Assembly (NCBI GenBank): GCA_964556005.1
Contig: CAZKUR010000001.1
Coordinates: 1-64,000 of the forward strand
Origin: CAZKUR01 sp964556005
Lineage (GTDB): Bacteria; Bacteroidota; Ignavibacteria; Ignavibacteriales; Ignavibacteriaceae
Reading direction: 5' to 3'
Length of the DNA stretch: 64,000 bases
The translations under genes and the position numbers were made by a program. The notes under the pieces are model-generated. The model saw nothing but the letters and a program-made list of their open reading frames with translations. It did no database searches and was not told the origin of the DNA. Positions 26,305 to 34,411 of the stretch are shown here, piece by piece (positions within the stretch are counted from its first letter, which is position 1; each line of letters starts with the position of its first letter).

Positions 26305-26955
26305 TCAATCAATCTTCAGCATTTTGTTATCCTGCGTATAATCGATTATTTCGGGACTTTCAATTTCTATTAAATTGTTAACGAGTTTCTTTATTCTTTC
26401 AATAGATTCAAAAATAATTTCGAAGTCTTCCTTAAATTCCGTTTTTTTCAAAAGCTGGCTTCTTAAATCAGTTAAAGTAACTGATAAGCTGCTTAACGGA
26501 TTATTTATTTTATGACCAATTGTACAAGCCATTTCAATAATTGCCCTGTCGTGTTCAATTGTTTTCAGTTCATTCTGCAGTGAATATATTCTCACACCGG
26601 ATCGAATTCTGGCAAGAAGTTCCTGATTGTCGATAGGTTTAACTAAAAAGTCGTCGGCGCCAACATCGAGACCGGTAATCCTGTCTTTTAGTGATGCTCT
26701 TGCAGTTAGCATAATAAAATAAATTAGTTTCTTTTTTTCATCCGATTTTATAATCTTACACAATTCGATACCGTCCATAATAGGCATAGTCCAATCCGCA
26801 AGTATAACACTCGCTTCAAACTCCTTTAATTTTTCAAGTGCATCTTCACCATTTATGGAACTCAGAACTTCAAAATTATTTTTACTTAAAAGCCTTTCCA
26901 GGATATACCTTGTATCTTTTTCGTCCTCTACTATTAAAACTTTTTCTTTTTTCAT
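26305..26955 (-). CDS. Receiver domain fused to a histidine-dimerisation segment without an ATPase domain
   Basis: The 216 residues start with a complete receiver domain: acidic pocket VEDE, phospho-acceptor Asp54 in ILADWTMP, Thr85, and Lys106 in LVKPID. A helical linker follows (about 120-140), then IGHKINNPLSSL with His148, which looks like the H-box of a kinase DHp domain, and a second helix (about 175-195). The chain ends there; no N, G1, F or G2 boxes of an ATP-binding domain are present. Such a REC-DHp protein cannot phosphorylate itself, but could act as a phosphotransfer step, a phosphatase or a decoy for a partner kinase. It overlaps the upstream REC gene by four bases (ATGA), so they are translationally coupled. 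Confidence 0.8.
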   Translation of the reverse strand: MKKEKVLIVEDEKDTRYILERLLSKNNFEVLSSINGEDALEKLKEFEASVILADWTMPIMDGIELCKIIKSDEKKKLIYFIMLTARASLKDRITGLDVGADDFLVKPIDNQELLARIRSGVRIYSLQNELKTIEHDRAIIEMACTIGHKINNPLSSLSVTLTDLRSQLLKKTEFKEDFEIIFESIERIKKLVNNLIEIESPEIIDYTQDNKMLKID

Positions 26956-27374
26956 TTTTTTATAATTAGACTATTAATTTTTTTAACCAACGATTTATAA
27001 TCGATAATCGGCTTAGTAATGTAATCGTCGGCTAAACTATCATGAAAATATTTTGTTCCCTCACCCGATTGTGAATATGCCGTAACCAGCAAAATCGGCA
27101 CCAGTGAAATCGTCGGATCGTTTTTAATTCTTTGTGAGAGTGTAACTCCGTTCGTTTTTTCACCGTCAAGATAGGTATTCTTCAGATTTATATCCATGAT
27201 AATCAAAGATACTCCACCGTTTTTGATCCGGCGAACAAATTCATCGCCGTCTTCCATCATAATAGGATTAAAGCCTGCCTTCGTCAGTATATAATTATAG
27301 AAATCCTTCGAAAAAGGATCGTCTTCAACAATTACTATATTCTTCTTTAATTCTTTAACGCAAATATCTGACAA
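26952..27374 (-). CDS. Single-domain response regulator
   Basis: The 140 residues form one receiver domain and nothing else: acidic pair in IVEDD, Asp61 in IIMDINL, a Thr/Ala pair near 98 and Lys in ITKPII near 121. A stand-alone receiver beside a motor gene could act like CheY on FliM, or serve as a phosphate shuttle for the REC-DHp protein that follows. The insertion after the acceptor Asp (KNTYLDGEKTNG) is longer than in CheY. It overlaps the end of motB by 20 bases, placing it in the stator operon. Confidence 0.85.
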   Translation of the reverse strand: MSDICVKELKKNIVIVEDDPFSKDFYNYILTKAGFNPIMMEDGDEFVRRIKNGGVSLIIMDINLKNTYLDGEKTNGVTLSQRIKNDPTISLVPILLVTAYSQSGEGTKYFHDSLADDYITKPIIDYKSLVKKINSLIIKK

Positions 27375-28131
27375 TTATACTTATTCTCCTATTTACAAGA
27401 TTATAAGGATCAGCTTTATCTCTAAGCCTTCTATCTGCATAACCACGGATTTCATCAATCTGGCTCAACTGTAAAGAGCTTTCAATTAATGCTCTTCTTG
27501 CTGCATTAGCCCTATCGCAGCTAAGTTCAAAATTAGAGTAAGATTTATTTGACCCGTTGTAAGGCCTTGCATCAGTATGGCCTTCAATTACTATTTTATT
27601 CGGCAGCTTGCTTAGTTCATTACCGATTGTATTCAGTAATTTTATAGCTTGAGGTTTTAATTTCGAAGTTCCAATCTCAAAAAATACATCATCTCCCGAA
27701 TCCATCATTTCAATCCTAAGACCTTCATCAACTATCTCGATTTTTATTTGGCCTGCTAAATCGGCAAATTCAGGATTATTCTGAAGTTCGCTGATGATTT
27801 TATCGCCCATTTTTTTAAGCTCTTCTTTTTCACGGTTTCTATCTAATTCTTCCGATTTCAATGAATCTTTTTTTGCTGGAATTAAACTTGATTCTCCATT
27901 TAAAAGAGTTTTGTTGTTATTAGTTGTAAAGCCGATAGGGTCTTTAAAATACTTAGCAACCGATTCTTTAACGGCATCACTCTGGCTGAGAATCCAGAGC
28001 ACAATGAAAAGAGCCATCATCGCAGTAACAAAATCAGCATAGGCTACTTTCCAGGCACCTCCATGACCACCGTGATTATGGCTTTTCTTTTTCTTAACTA
28101 TTATAGGGCTTGAATCGAGATCCATCGACAT
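27355..28131 (-). CDS. motB: Flagellar motor protein MotB (second stator pair)
   Basis: The 258 residues have a His/Gly-rich cytoplasmic N-terminus (HNHGGHGGAWKVAYADFVTAMMALF), with the proton-binding Asp at 33 at the start of the single membrane span (about 31-52). A plug/linker segment (about 53-110) comes next, then an OmpA-type peptidoglycan-binding domain with EGHTDARP and a NRRISI end. This is the classic MotB/LafU type, with GxWKVAYADFxTAMMA. It starts one base after the motA stop. With MotA it forms the ion channel that drives rotation. Confidence 0.93.
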   Translation of the reverse strand: MSMDLDSSPIIVKKKKSHNHGGHGGAWKVAYADFVTAMMALFIVLWILSQSDAVKESVAKYFKDPIGFTTNNNKTLLNGESSLIPAKKDSLKSEELDRNREKEELKKMGDKIISELQNNPEFADLAGQIKIEIVDEGLRIEMMDSGDDVFFEIGTSKLKPQAIKLLNTIGNELSKLPNKIVIEGHTDARPYNGSNKSYSNFELSCDRANAARRALIESSLQLSQIDEIRGYADRRLRDKADPYNLVNRRISIIVRYLR

Positions 28132-28132
28132 A

Positions 28133-28987
28133 TTAGGTTTTACCCCTTACAAATTTTTCAAGTTCGGAAAATGTCGGTCTTTCATCTGAAAAGATTGTCC
28201 TTCTAGCAATTTCCACCGATATAATCGGGGGATTTCCTTTTGCGTATGCTACCATGCAACTTTTGATTGTTGTTAGGATACTGATTTTCGATTCAATATT
28301 ATGCTCCAAATTTGTTGAGAGCGGACTTATAAAACCATATGCCGAAAGCACACCGAGAAATGTTCCAACCAAAGCAGCAGCCACATGTTCACCGACAATA
28401 GTCGCTCCTTTATCAATTGAACCCATTGTTACAATAATTCCCAGCACTGCAGCAACTATACCTAGCCCGGGCAATGAATCGCCGACCTTAGCAAGAATAG
28501 CGGAAACAGGCCGCATTTCAATTTCATAAGTTTCAATTTCAGTATCGATAAGGTTTTCAAGTTCATGAGGAGGAACACCGCCGGACAACATTACTTTCAT
28601 TGTATCGCAAAAGAAATTTTTAATAAACGGATTCTTTATAAATTTTTTGTTTCTCGATAGTATATCGCTTTTTTCCGGTTCTTCAACATGTTTTTCTATC
28701 GATAACAAACCATCTCTCTGTGCAACTAAAAACAAGTCGTTAAACGATTTTAAAAGTTCAAGATAATCTTTTTTCGAATAGTGATCCGGATTTATTGCAT
28801 GGGGAACTTCGGCTGCAATCCTTTTCAGTACATTCAAAGGTGCAGAGATAAATATGCTGCCTACTGCAGCACCGCCGATTACAATAAACTCGGCCCACTG
28901 AAGGAGAAGAATTAAGTTTCCTCCGGCGATTAGAAACCCTGTTATTACCGAGACAATTACAATTGCAACACCAATAATTACAAACAT
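28133..28987 (-). CDS. motA: Flagellar motor protein MotA (second stator pair)
   Basis: The 284-residue, four-span stator subunit begins FVIIGVAIVIVSVITGFLIAGG, typical of the E. coli-type MotA. The cytoplasmic loop has RDGLLSIEKHVEEP and the conserved charged stretch that contacts FliG. The span-3/4 region carries VGDSLPGLGIVAAVLGIIVTMG and GTFLGVLSAYGFISPL, with the conserved Pro residues. It sits in the stator operon between a REC-Hpt gene, which ends one base upstream of it, and motB. Five MotA subunits surround a MotB pair in known stators. Confidence 0.94.
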   Translation of the reverse strand: MFVIIGVAIVIVSVITGFLIAGGNLILLLQWAEFIVIGGAAVGSIFISAPLNVLKRIAAEVPHAINPDHYSKKDYLELLKSFNDLFLVAQRDGLLSIEKHVEEPEKSDILSRNKKFIKNPFIKNFFCDTMKVMLSGGVPPHELENLIDTEIETYEIEMRPVSAILAKVGDSLPGLGIVAAVLGIIVTMGSIDKGATIVGEHVAAALVGTFLGVLSAYGFISPLSTNLEHNIESKISILTTIKSCMVAYAKGNPPIISVEIARRTIFSDERPTFSELEKFVRGKT

Positions 28988-29710
28988 CTATCTCTCCGCA
29001 AGCACTTCTTTTTTATGAGCATTATCGAGTATTGAAAAAATATTTTCACACCTAATTTTTATTCTTTCCCAGTTTTTTTCTTTTGATTGAATCAGCTTTT
29101 CAATTTCACCGCTTATTGAACTGACCGCCGGGTAGCCGATCATTTCTCCTGTCCCTTTTAAATCATGTATATGGAAAAAAAGATTTTTAGAATCTTTCTT
29201 ATCGAGATATTCCATAATTTTTCTTTTTTTGCCGGAATAGCGTTTAAAAAAAAGTCCGGTCAGCCTGCCGGTAATTTCTTCATCGTCAAATTCCATTTCG
29301 TTGTAGACGGCTGCATTATGGTTTTGCCTGAGGCCGTACCCTAAAATCTCCCGGATACTATTTATAACTTCCTGCTTCCTCAACGGCTTAGATAAAACCT
29401 TAGAAGCCCCTATTTCCAAAGCAGTTGTAACATTTGTTTTATTTGTTGCTCCGCTTATAATTAAAACCGGTATTCCTACAAATTCCTTGATTGATTTGAT
29501 AAGCTTAAGCATTTTCAAGCCGTCAATATTTGGCATCATTATATCCAAAATAATTACATCGGGCTTAAGCTCAACTACATTTTTAATCCCTTCCATTCCG
29601 TCGGAACAGGTTATTATTTCTGCTGAAAATTCCTTAAGGTATTCTTTAATAGAATTTAATATTATATCCGAATCATCTACTACCAGTATTTTTATATTTT
29701 TAAAATCCAT
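28988..29710 (-). CDS. Receiver-Hpt two-domain phosphorelay protein
   Basis: The 240 residues combine a receiver (1-125: VDDSD pocket, acceptor Asp56 in IILDIMMPNIDG, Lys109 in LSKPL) and a C-terminal histidine phosphotransfer helix bundle (about 140-235). The Hpt signature is HDLKGTGEMIG, with His182 as acceptor. It can receive phosphate and pass it on but has no output or catalytic domain, which marks it as a relay intermediate. It lies three bases after csrA and immediately before motA. I infer a link between phosphorelay signals and motor or CsrA activity. Confidence 0.85.
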   Translation of the reverse strand: MDFKNIKILVVDDSDIILNSIKEYLKEFSAEIITCSDGMEGIKNVVELKPDVIILDIMMPNIDGLKMLKLIKSIKEFVGIPVLIISGATNKTNVTTALEIGASKVLSKPLRKQEVINSIREILGYGLRQNHNAAVYNEMEFDDEEITGRLTGLFFKRYSGKKRKIMEYLDKKDSKNLFFHIHDLKGTGEMIGYPAVSSISGEIEKLIQSKEKNWERIKIRCENIFSILDNAHKKEVLAER

Positions 29711-29713
29711 TTA

Positions 29714-29953
29714 CTACTTTGATATTTTATTAATTTTTAATACTGAAATACCTTTCAATTTATTCTTGCTGTTAACGCTTGCCATTAAAGTATTTTCTTT
29801 AATTTTTTCATAGACTTCAGCCCGCAGAATTTCCACTTCAGGCGGAGCCGTTAAACCTACTTTAACCTGCCCGTCCGATGAAGAAAGAATTTTAATCCGG
29901 ATGTTGGAATCAATGATGATTTCTTCATCAATTTTTCTAGTTAGTATCAGCAT
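29714..29953 (-). CDS. csrA: Translational regulator CsrA
   Basis: The 79 residues are a full CsrA: MLILTRKIDEEIIID, with the N-terminal RNA-binding strand and Arg6, IRIKILSSSDGQVKVGL, then APPEVEILRAEVYEKI with the basic C-terminal binding patch (VEILRAEV). CsrA dimers bind GGA motifs near ribosome sites and repress or stabilise target mRNAs, flagellin in Bacillus. The tail after residue 55 is longer and more basic than usual. It overlaps the 3' end of fliW by 17 bases, which would couple antagonist and regulator. Confidence 0.95.
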   Translation of the reverse strand: MLILTRKIDEEIIIDSNIRIKILSSSDGQVKVGLTAPPEVEILRAEVYEKIKENTLMASVNSKNKLKGISVLKINKISK

Positions 29954-30338
29954 TTTTATTTTCTACGAATAAATTATAATTTATTGAATAAGAATCGTCT
30001 TCCATTATTTTTTGAAATCCGGTTTTCTTATTTTGATCTATATAAACAGGCGCTTTGAGATTTATTGTTGTTTTAGCAGGGTCTTCATTTAAAGTAACAA
30101 TCCCAAAAGCTTCATGCCCTTCAATTTCGGGGTAATTCTCATCGATAATTCTTGCCCCGACCAACGGGAAACACAACTCGGGATCCTCTACCGAGTTCAG
30201 CCAATGAAAAAGTTCGTCTTCGGTTCTTATTAAGAGGTACCTCTTCATTTTTTCGAAACCGGGAAGACCGTGATCGAAAGCTATTATGTTCTCCTCTTCA
30301 AACTCTATTTCACCAAACTGGTGTGTGTTTATTTTCAT
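29937..30338 (-). CDS. fliW: Flagellar assembly factor FliW
   Basis: The 133 residues match FliW: FGEIEFEEENIIAFDHGLPGFE, then LLIRTEDELFHWLNSVEDPELCFPLV, and TINLKAPVYID with NKKTGFQ near the end. In Bacillus, FliW binds CsrA and flagellin in turn, so that free flagellin releases CsrA to repress its own synthesis. The overlap with csrA (17 bases) and with motB (four bases, ATGA) shows tight coupling. No flagellin gene is in this window, but the module predicts one elsewhere under CsrA control. Confidence 0.95.
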   Translation of the reverse strand: MKINTHQFGEIEFEEENIIAFDHGLPGFEKMKRYLLIRTEDELFHWLNSVEDPELCFPLVGARIIDENYPEIEGHEAFGIVTLNEDPAKTTINLKAPVYIDQNKKTGFQKIMEDDSYSINYNLFVENKNADTN

Positions 30339-31162
30339 TTTAGATTCTTATTTTTTATGATTACAATATCTACTCTTCTATTTAATGCTCTTCCTTCAGG
30401 AGTATCGTTCGAGGCAATGGGTTTATATTCCGAATCCCCGACAATCGAAACTCTCTCCGGCTGCAAACCCCGATCTTTTATCAGGAAATAAGCCGTATTT
30501 AAAGCTCTGGCAACACTCAGATGCCAATTCGAAGCAAAGCTTGAATTGCTGATCGGTACATTATCGGTATGGCCTTCAACCCTGATATCATTTTTTATCT
30601 GGTCCAGAATTGAAGCAATTTTTGTTAATACTTGCCTGGACTCGATCGTTAGATCTGCATCTCCTGAAGAAAATAATATTTTATCCATGATATGGATTAC
30701 CAAACCGCGTTTGTTTTCTTCAAGACTTATTGAATTTGAATATCCGCTTTCAGTTATTATCTGCATTATATGATCTTTTAAATTTTCATCCCTGATAATA
30801 TGAGGGAGCACGACCGGTTTCACAACGTTTATAACAGGAGCTGTTTCGCCGAATGAATTTTCAAGCGCACTTTTAAATTTTTCATATTTTTTCAAATCGA
30901 TATTAGAAATAGCATATAAAATAATGAATAAACCTAAAAGTAAAGTGATTACATCAGAATAAGTAATTAAGTACCTATTCTTTTCTTCGCCTTCCTCTTC
31001 ATGATTAGTCCCGGTTTTTAAGTATATAGAATACTTCTCTGATCTTTTTGCGGGAGCATACTCATGAGTCTTGCTCTCACGAAAGACGGAATCTCGCCGT
31101 TCCGGATTGCCAGTACGCCTTCGAGCGATACTTCCATCATTTTTTTCTCTTGCAAATGACAT
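30335..31162 (-). CDS. motB: Flagellar motor protein MotB (first stator pair), start uncertain
   Basis: The recognisable protein begins near HEEEGEEKNRYLITYSDVITLLLGLF, with the ion-binding Asp in the SD pair at the membrane entry. It ends with an OmpA-like domain (RVEGHTDNVPIS, RALNRRVDIVI). The RYLITYSDVITLL form resembles Bacillus MotS or PomB-like subunits more than the other MotB here. No ATG, GTG or TTG occurs in this frame between the motA stop (31018) and the membrane span. The nearest is an ATG at 31160-31162, deep inside motA, which would add about 50 very basic residues; I list it provisionally. A frameshift or a rare start codon is equally possible. The stop overlaps fliW by four bases. 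Confidence 0.8.
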   Translation of the reverse strand: MSFAREKNDGSIARRRTGNPERRDSVFRESKTHEYAPAKRSEKYSIYLKTGTNHEEEGEEKNRYLITYSDVITLLLGLFIILYAISNIDLKKYEKFKSALENSFGETAPVINVVKPVVLPHIIRDENLKDHIMQIITESGYSNSISLEENKRGLVIHIMDKILFSSGDADLTIESRQVLTKIASILDQIKNDIRVEGHTDNVPISNSSFASNWHLSVARALNTAYFLIKDRGLQPERVSIVGDSEYKPIASNDTPEGRALNRRVDIVIIKNKNLK

Positions 31163-31797
31163 TTTTTTAATTTGTCTCCAATAGGGAACCATAAAATATT
31201 GGCGCTTACTATTCCCCACAAAGTGGCAATAAAAGCTGATGCAATATTATGAATTAAGACGTCGGGATTAGCGCCGGCACTTGCCAAAGTCATAATAAGG
31301 CCCATAACTGTTCCTATTATACCCATCGTGGGCGCATACCCGCCCATCTTGGTAAATATTTGAATATTGGAATTATGCCTTTCTTCAACTGTTTTTATTT
31401 CTAAAATTGCAAGCGTTTCAAGGGAACTAAAATCAGTACCGTCGACCAGGTATCCGAATAATTTTCTCGGAAATAAATATTCTATTTTTCCAATTGTTTT
31501 TTCGATAGCAAGAAGTCCCTCTCTTCTGGATATCATTGATGCTTCAACAAAATTATTTATTAAACTAACCATGTTGTACTCTGCCGGCAAATAAGCCATT
31601 TTAATGAGCTTAAAAATACTCTTAAATTTATCGAAGCCGAACCCGATTATCACGGCAGAAAATGTTCCGCCGAATACTATTACCAGGGCAGGCAGCAGGA
31701 ATAAAATTTTCAATGAACCGCCCTCAATTAAAAAGGCGCCGAATATGGAACCTACTCCTAAAATGAGTCCCCAGAATGTACCGTAATCTTTTTTCAT
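31018..31797 (-). CDS. motA: Flagellar motor protein MotA (first stator pair)
   Basis: The 259 residues form a four-span MotA/PomA: GLILGVGSIFGAFLIEGG, FGGTFSAVIIGF, a cytoplasmic loop with SRREGLLAIEK, then GGYAPTMGIIGTVMGLIMTL and GIVSANILWFPIGDKLK, ending with LEGVLAIRNGEIPSFVRARL. The YAPTMGIIGTVMGL form is the Bacillus MotP/PomA-like variant, unlike the SLPGLGIVAAVLG form of the other MotA in this window. It overlaps the end of flgL by four bases, so it follows the hook-filament junction genes directly. Its own 3' part may hold the start of motB. Confidence 0.93.
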   Translation of the reverse strand: MKKDYGTFWGLILGVGSIFGAFLIEGGSLKILFLLPALVIVFGGTFSAVIIGFGFDKFKSIFKLIKMAYLPAEYNMVSLINNFVEASMISRREGLLAIEKTIGKIEYLFPRKLFGYLVDGTDFSSLETLAILEIKTVEERHNSNIQIFTKMGGYAPTMGIIGTVMGLIMTLASAGANPDVLIHNIASAFIATLWGIVSANILWFPIGDKLKKCHLQEKKMMEVSLEGVLAIRNGEIPSFVRARLMSMLPQKDQRSILYT

Positions 31798-33050
31798 AAG
31801 TAATCAAGAAGCGATTTTGGTAAAAACATTGAAGCCATTTTATAAGCCATTTGTAAAGTGTTGTCCTGGTTCTGCAATTCCATAACAGCTTGCGCGACAT
31901 CTACATCCTGAACAGCCGATAAAGAAGACTGCACATTGGTTTTCTGGTTTTGAATCAAATCATTTGTGTTATTTAATCCGTTTATTATGTTGCCGGCATC
32001 GGCCAATTTATTTAGAAGCTTACTGTTAAAATCATTAACTAATTGCTGCTGTTCACCGGTCGGAGGTATTCCGGCACGTAAATTATTACATACTGATATT
32101 AAGGTGTTGAATATATCCGTTTTCTGATTTGCCGATATGCTTAATGAAGTAGTTGCATCCTTTTCTTTTACCGAACTTAAATCAAAATTAAAATCTATAT
32201 TATGCGAAGAATCCTTTATTTGAATATAATTTTTATTCGTCCCGTCAATTGTTTTAATCGCTCCGGAAGAAGGATCGAATGTAATTACTTTGTCTGCGGG
32301 CGGGGTTGAAAAAATGGTACTGCCTCCCGAATCCAAAATATCATATGATAAGTTGTAAGTATCACCGGCCGTTTTGGTAAATGTCGCATTCAATGTATAT
32401 TGGTTTCCCGAAGCATCATAAACAGGTGACGAAACGTTGTTCGTTGATCCGACTGCACTATTAATATCAAGATTGCCGTTCAGCGATAGAACTGTTCCGA
32501 AAATTTCAGTTCCGCTCATATTTATCTTTTGTGTTGTGTTACTCGAAACTTTAACTCTCTGCTCCCCTGAAACGTCGCCTACTTTAACTTCAATAGCACT
32601 GTTATCGGAAGTATAACCGTACGGTTTTCCGGATTGGTCTGTTCCGCCGAAAATATATTTGCCGTCATATTGAGAATTGGCTGAGTCAAGGATAGAATTT
32701 AAAGAAAGTTCAATCGAATCGGCAATATTACTGTATTCAGATGTTTGTGTTGCATTCTCAATTTGCGTAAAGTTTACTAAAATATTTGAAATATCCGATT
32801 GTATAGATTCCATCGAACTGGTTGTTTCATCTAAAAATGTAACTCCGTTTTGAATATTGGAGACATAACTATCGGCCTGAGATAGCGCGGAATTATAGGT
32901 TAATATTTTGCTAGTACCAGATGGTGAATCAGAAGGTTTGCTTATTTTTTTACCCGTGGCAATTTGTGTGCTCAAGGTATTTTCTTTTAATCTTGCCGAT
33001 GTTATATCGTAGAGATAATTGCTGCTTAATAATATATCAGGTGCTCTCAT
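31794..33050 (-). CDS. flgL: Flagellar hook-filament junction protein FlgL (HAP3)
   Basis: The 418 residues have the flagellin-like D0/D1 ends. The N-terminal LKENTLSTQIATGKKISKPSDSP contains the GxxIxxPSDxP motif of FlgL, and the C-terminus DVDVAQAVMELQNQDNTLQMAY ends in SLLDYL. The central part carries an inserted variable domain (about 170-310), making it longer than the 317-residue E. coli protein. FlgL is exported and joins the hook to the filament with FlgK. Its ATG overlaps the flgK stop by one base, the tightest coupling. Confidence 0.94.
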   Translation of the reverse strand: MRAPDILLSSNYLYDITSARLKENTLSTQIATGKKISKPSDSPSGTSKILTYNSALSQADSYVSNIQNGVTFLDETTSSMESIQSDISNILVNFTQIENATQTSEYSNIADSIELSLNSILDSANSQYDGKYIFGGTDQSGKPYGYTSDNSAIEVKVGDVSGEQRVKVSSNTTQKINMSGTEIFGTVLSLNGNLDINSAVGSTNNVSSPVYDASGNQYTLNATFTKTAGDTYNLSYDILDSGGSTIFSTPPADKVITFDPSSGAIKTIDGTNKNYIQIKDSSHNIDFNFDLSSVKEKDATTSLSISANQKTDIFNTLISVCNNLRAGIPPTGEQQQLVNDFNSKLLNKLADAGNIINGLNNTNDLIQNQKTNVQSSLSAVQDVDVAQAVMELQNQDNTLQMAYKMASMFLPKSLLDYL

Positions 33051-34411
33051 TAGGATACCAGGGTTAATAATGTATCTAACATTGAATTTGCTATTGTTAT
33101 AATTTTTGCAGAAGCTTCATACGATTTTTGATACTGCAAAATGTTCGACATTTCCTCGTCGGTCGAAACGCCGGAAACACTTTCTTTTCTCTGCGTTAAT
33201 TGCTGTGAGACTAATTGGTCTGCCTGGTAAGAATTATCTGCAGCAGATTTATCGCTGCCTATATTGCTTATCAAAGCATTATAACTGTCCGATATTGTCA
33301 TCCCGTCGACAACTTGTGCATTTGCAATGTTTGCAATCGTTACGGCAACATCGCCGTTGCCGGATGTACCGTCCGATGACACGGCAATTTTATTCGGATC
33401 AGCAATAATATCGCTGTTTATCTGAAGCTTGCCGTTTGAATAACCGTTAAAAAAATTAATTCCTGTCTGGGGAGGATTTGTATTTGTATATCCTTGCTGA
33501 TGTGCTTGATTTACTTTATCAACAAGGGTACTCATTACCGTGTCGAGCTTATTTTGATATTTCTGTATGTTATTTGAATAAACATCCAGATCCGCAAACA
33601 ACTGTCCGCCTGTTAATTTTGTTGCAGTGTTTTCTTTAGCTGTTGTAAGAGTTAAATTGCCGTTTGCCTGACTAAGCTTAAACTGCACGGCAGAATTTGC
33701 ATCTGCAGCGAATATTCCTCCTATTGTAACAGAGGCACTGTTATTATTATCATAAGTGACATTTATGTTTGCGAGCTGGCTTAAGCTGTCCAAAACTTTA
33801 TCCCTCTGATCCAAAAGATCATTATTTGTGTAGCCGGCTGCTGTTGATGAAGTAATCTGGTTGTTCAGGGATTGAACTTGCTGAAGTAATGAGTTTATCT
33901 GGTTGACTTTGTCTGTTGCATCATTAATAATAGTCGCCTTAATGGAATCTAGACCTGAGTTTATCGAGCTTACTTTTTGACTAAGATTTTGTGCCGCGCT
34001 TACTACTGCAGATCGTAAAGAAGATGAGTTAGGTGTAACTGACAATTCACTCCACGCGTTAAAAAAATTTGTTGTAAGTGATGAAAGGCCAATATCCGAA
34101 GGTTCACTATAGAGGGTTTGTACTTGATCCAGAAGCTGTGATTTCTGATCATTATTGTACATATCCTGGTTGTTGGTTCTTACCTGTGAATCTGTTAGCT
34201 GGTCCCTGGCACGCAGTATCTGATCAAGCTTAACACCCCTGCCCATTACAATTCCGGCAAGCAGCTGCGGAGTTTCGGTAGATAACTGAACTTGCTGCCT
34301 CGAATAATTGGGATTTGAAGCATTAGCAATATTATGAGCAGATACATTTATTGCATTCTGAAAAACAGCCATGCTTCTCGTCGATAAATCAAATATGCTG
34401 CTGATAGACAT
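33050..34411 (-). CDS. flgK: Flagellar hook-associated protein FlgK (HAP1)
   Basis: The 453 residues begin SSIFDLSTRSMAVFQNAINVSAHNIANASNP and include YSRQQV, the FlgK form of the rod/hook N-terminal motif. They end with VSGVSTDEEMSNILQYQKSYEASAKIITIANSML, the matching C-terminal coiled coil. The middle is a variable domain. FlgK is exported and sits between hook and FlgL. It is preceded by flgN with a one-base overlap; FlgN is its known chaperone, so the order chaperone-FlgK-FlgL makes sense. Confidence 0.95.
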   Translation of the reverse strand: MSISSIFDLSTRSMAVFQNAINVSAHNIANASNPNYSRQQVQLSTETPQLLAGIVMGRGVKLDQILRARDQLTDSQVRTNNQDMYNNDQKSQLLDQVQTLYSEPSDIGLSSLTTNFFNAWSELSVTPNSSSLRSAVVSAAQNLSQKVSSINSGLDSIKATIINDATDKVNQINSLLQQVQSLNNQITSSTAAGYTNNDLLDQRDKVLDSLSQLANINVTYDNNNSASVTIGGIFAADANSAVQFKLSQANGNLTLTTAKENTATKLTGGQLFADLDVYSNNIQKYQNKLDTVMSTLVDKVNQAHQQGYTNTNPPQTGINFFNGYSNGKLQINSDIIADPNKIAVSSDGTSGNGDVAVTIANIANAQVVDGMTISDSYNALISNIGSDKSAADNSYQADQLVSQQLTQRKESVSGVSTDEEMSNILQYQKSYEASAKIITIANSMLDTLLTLVS

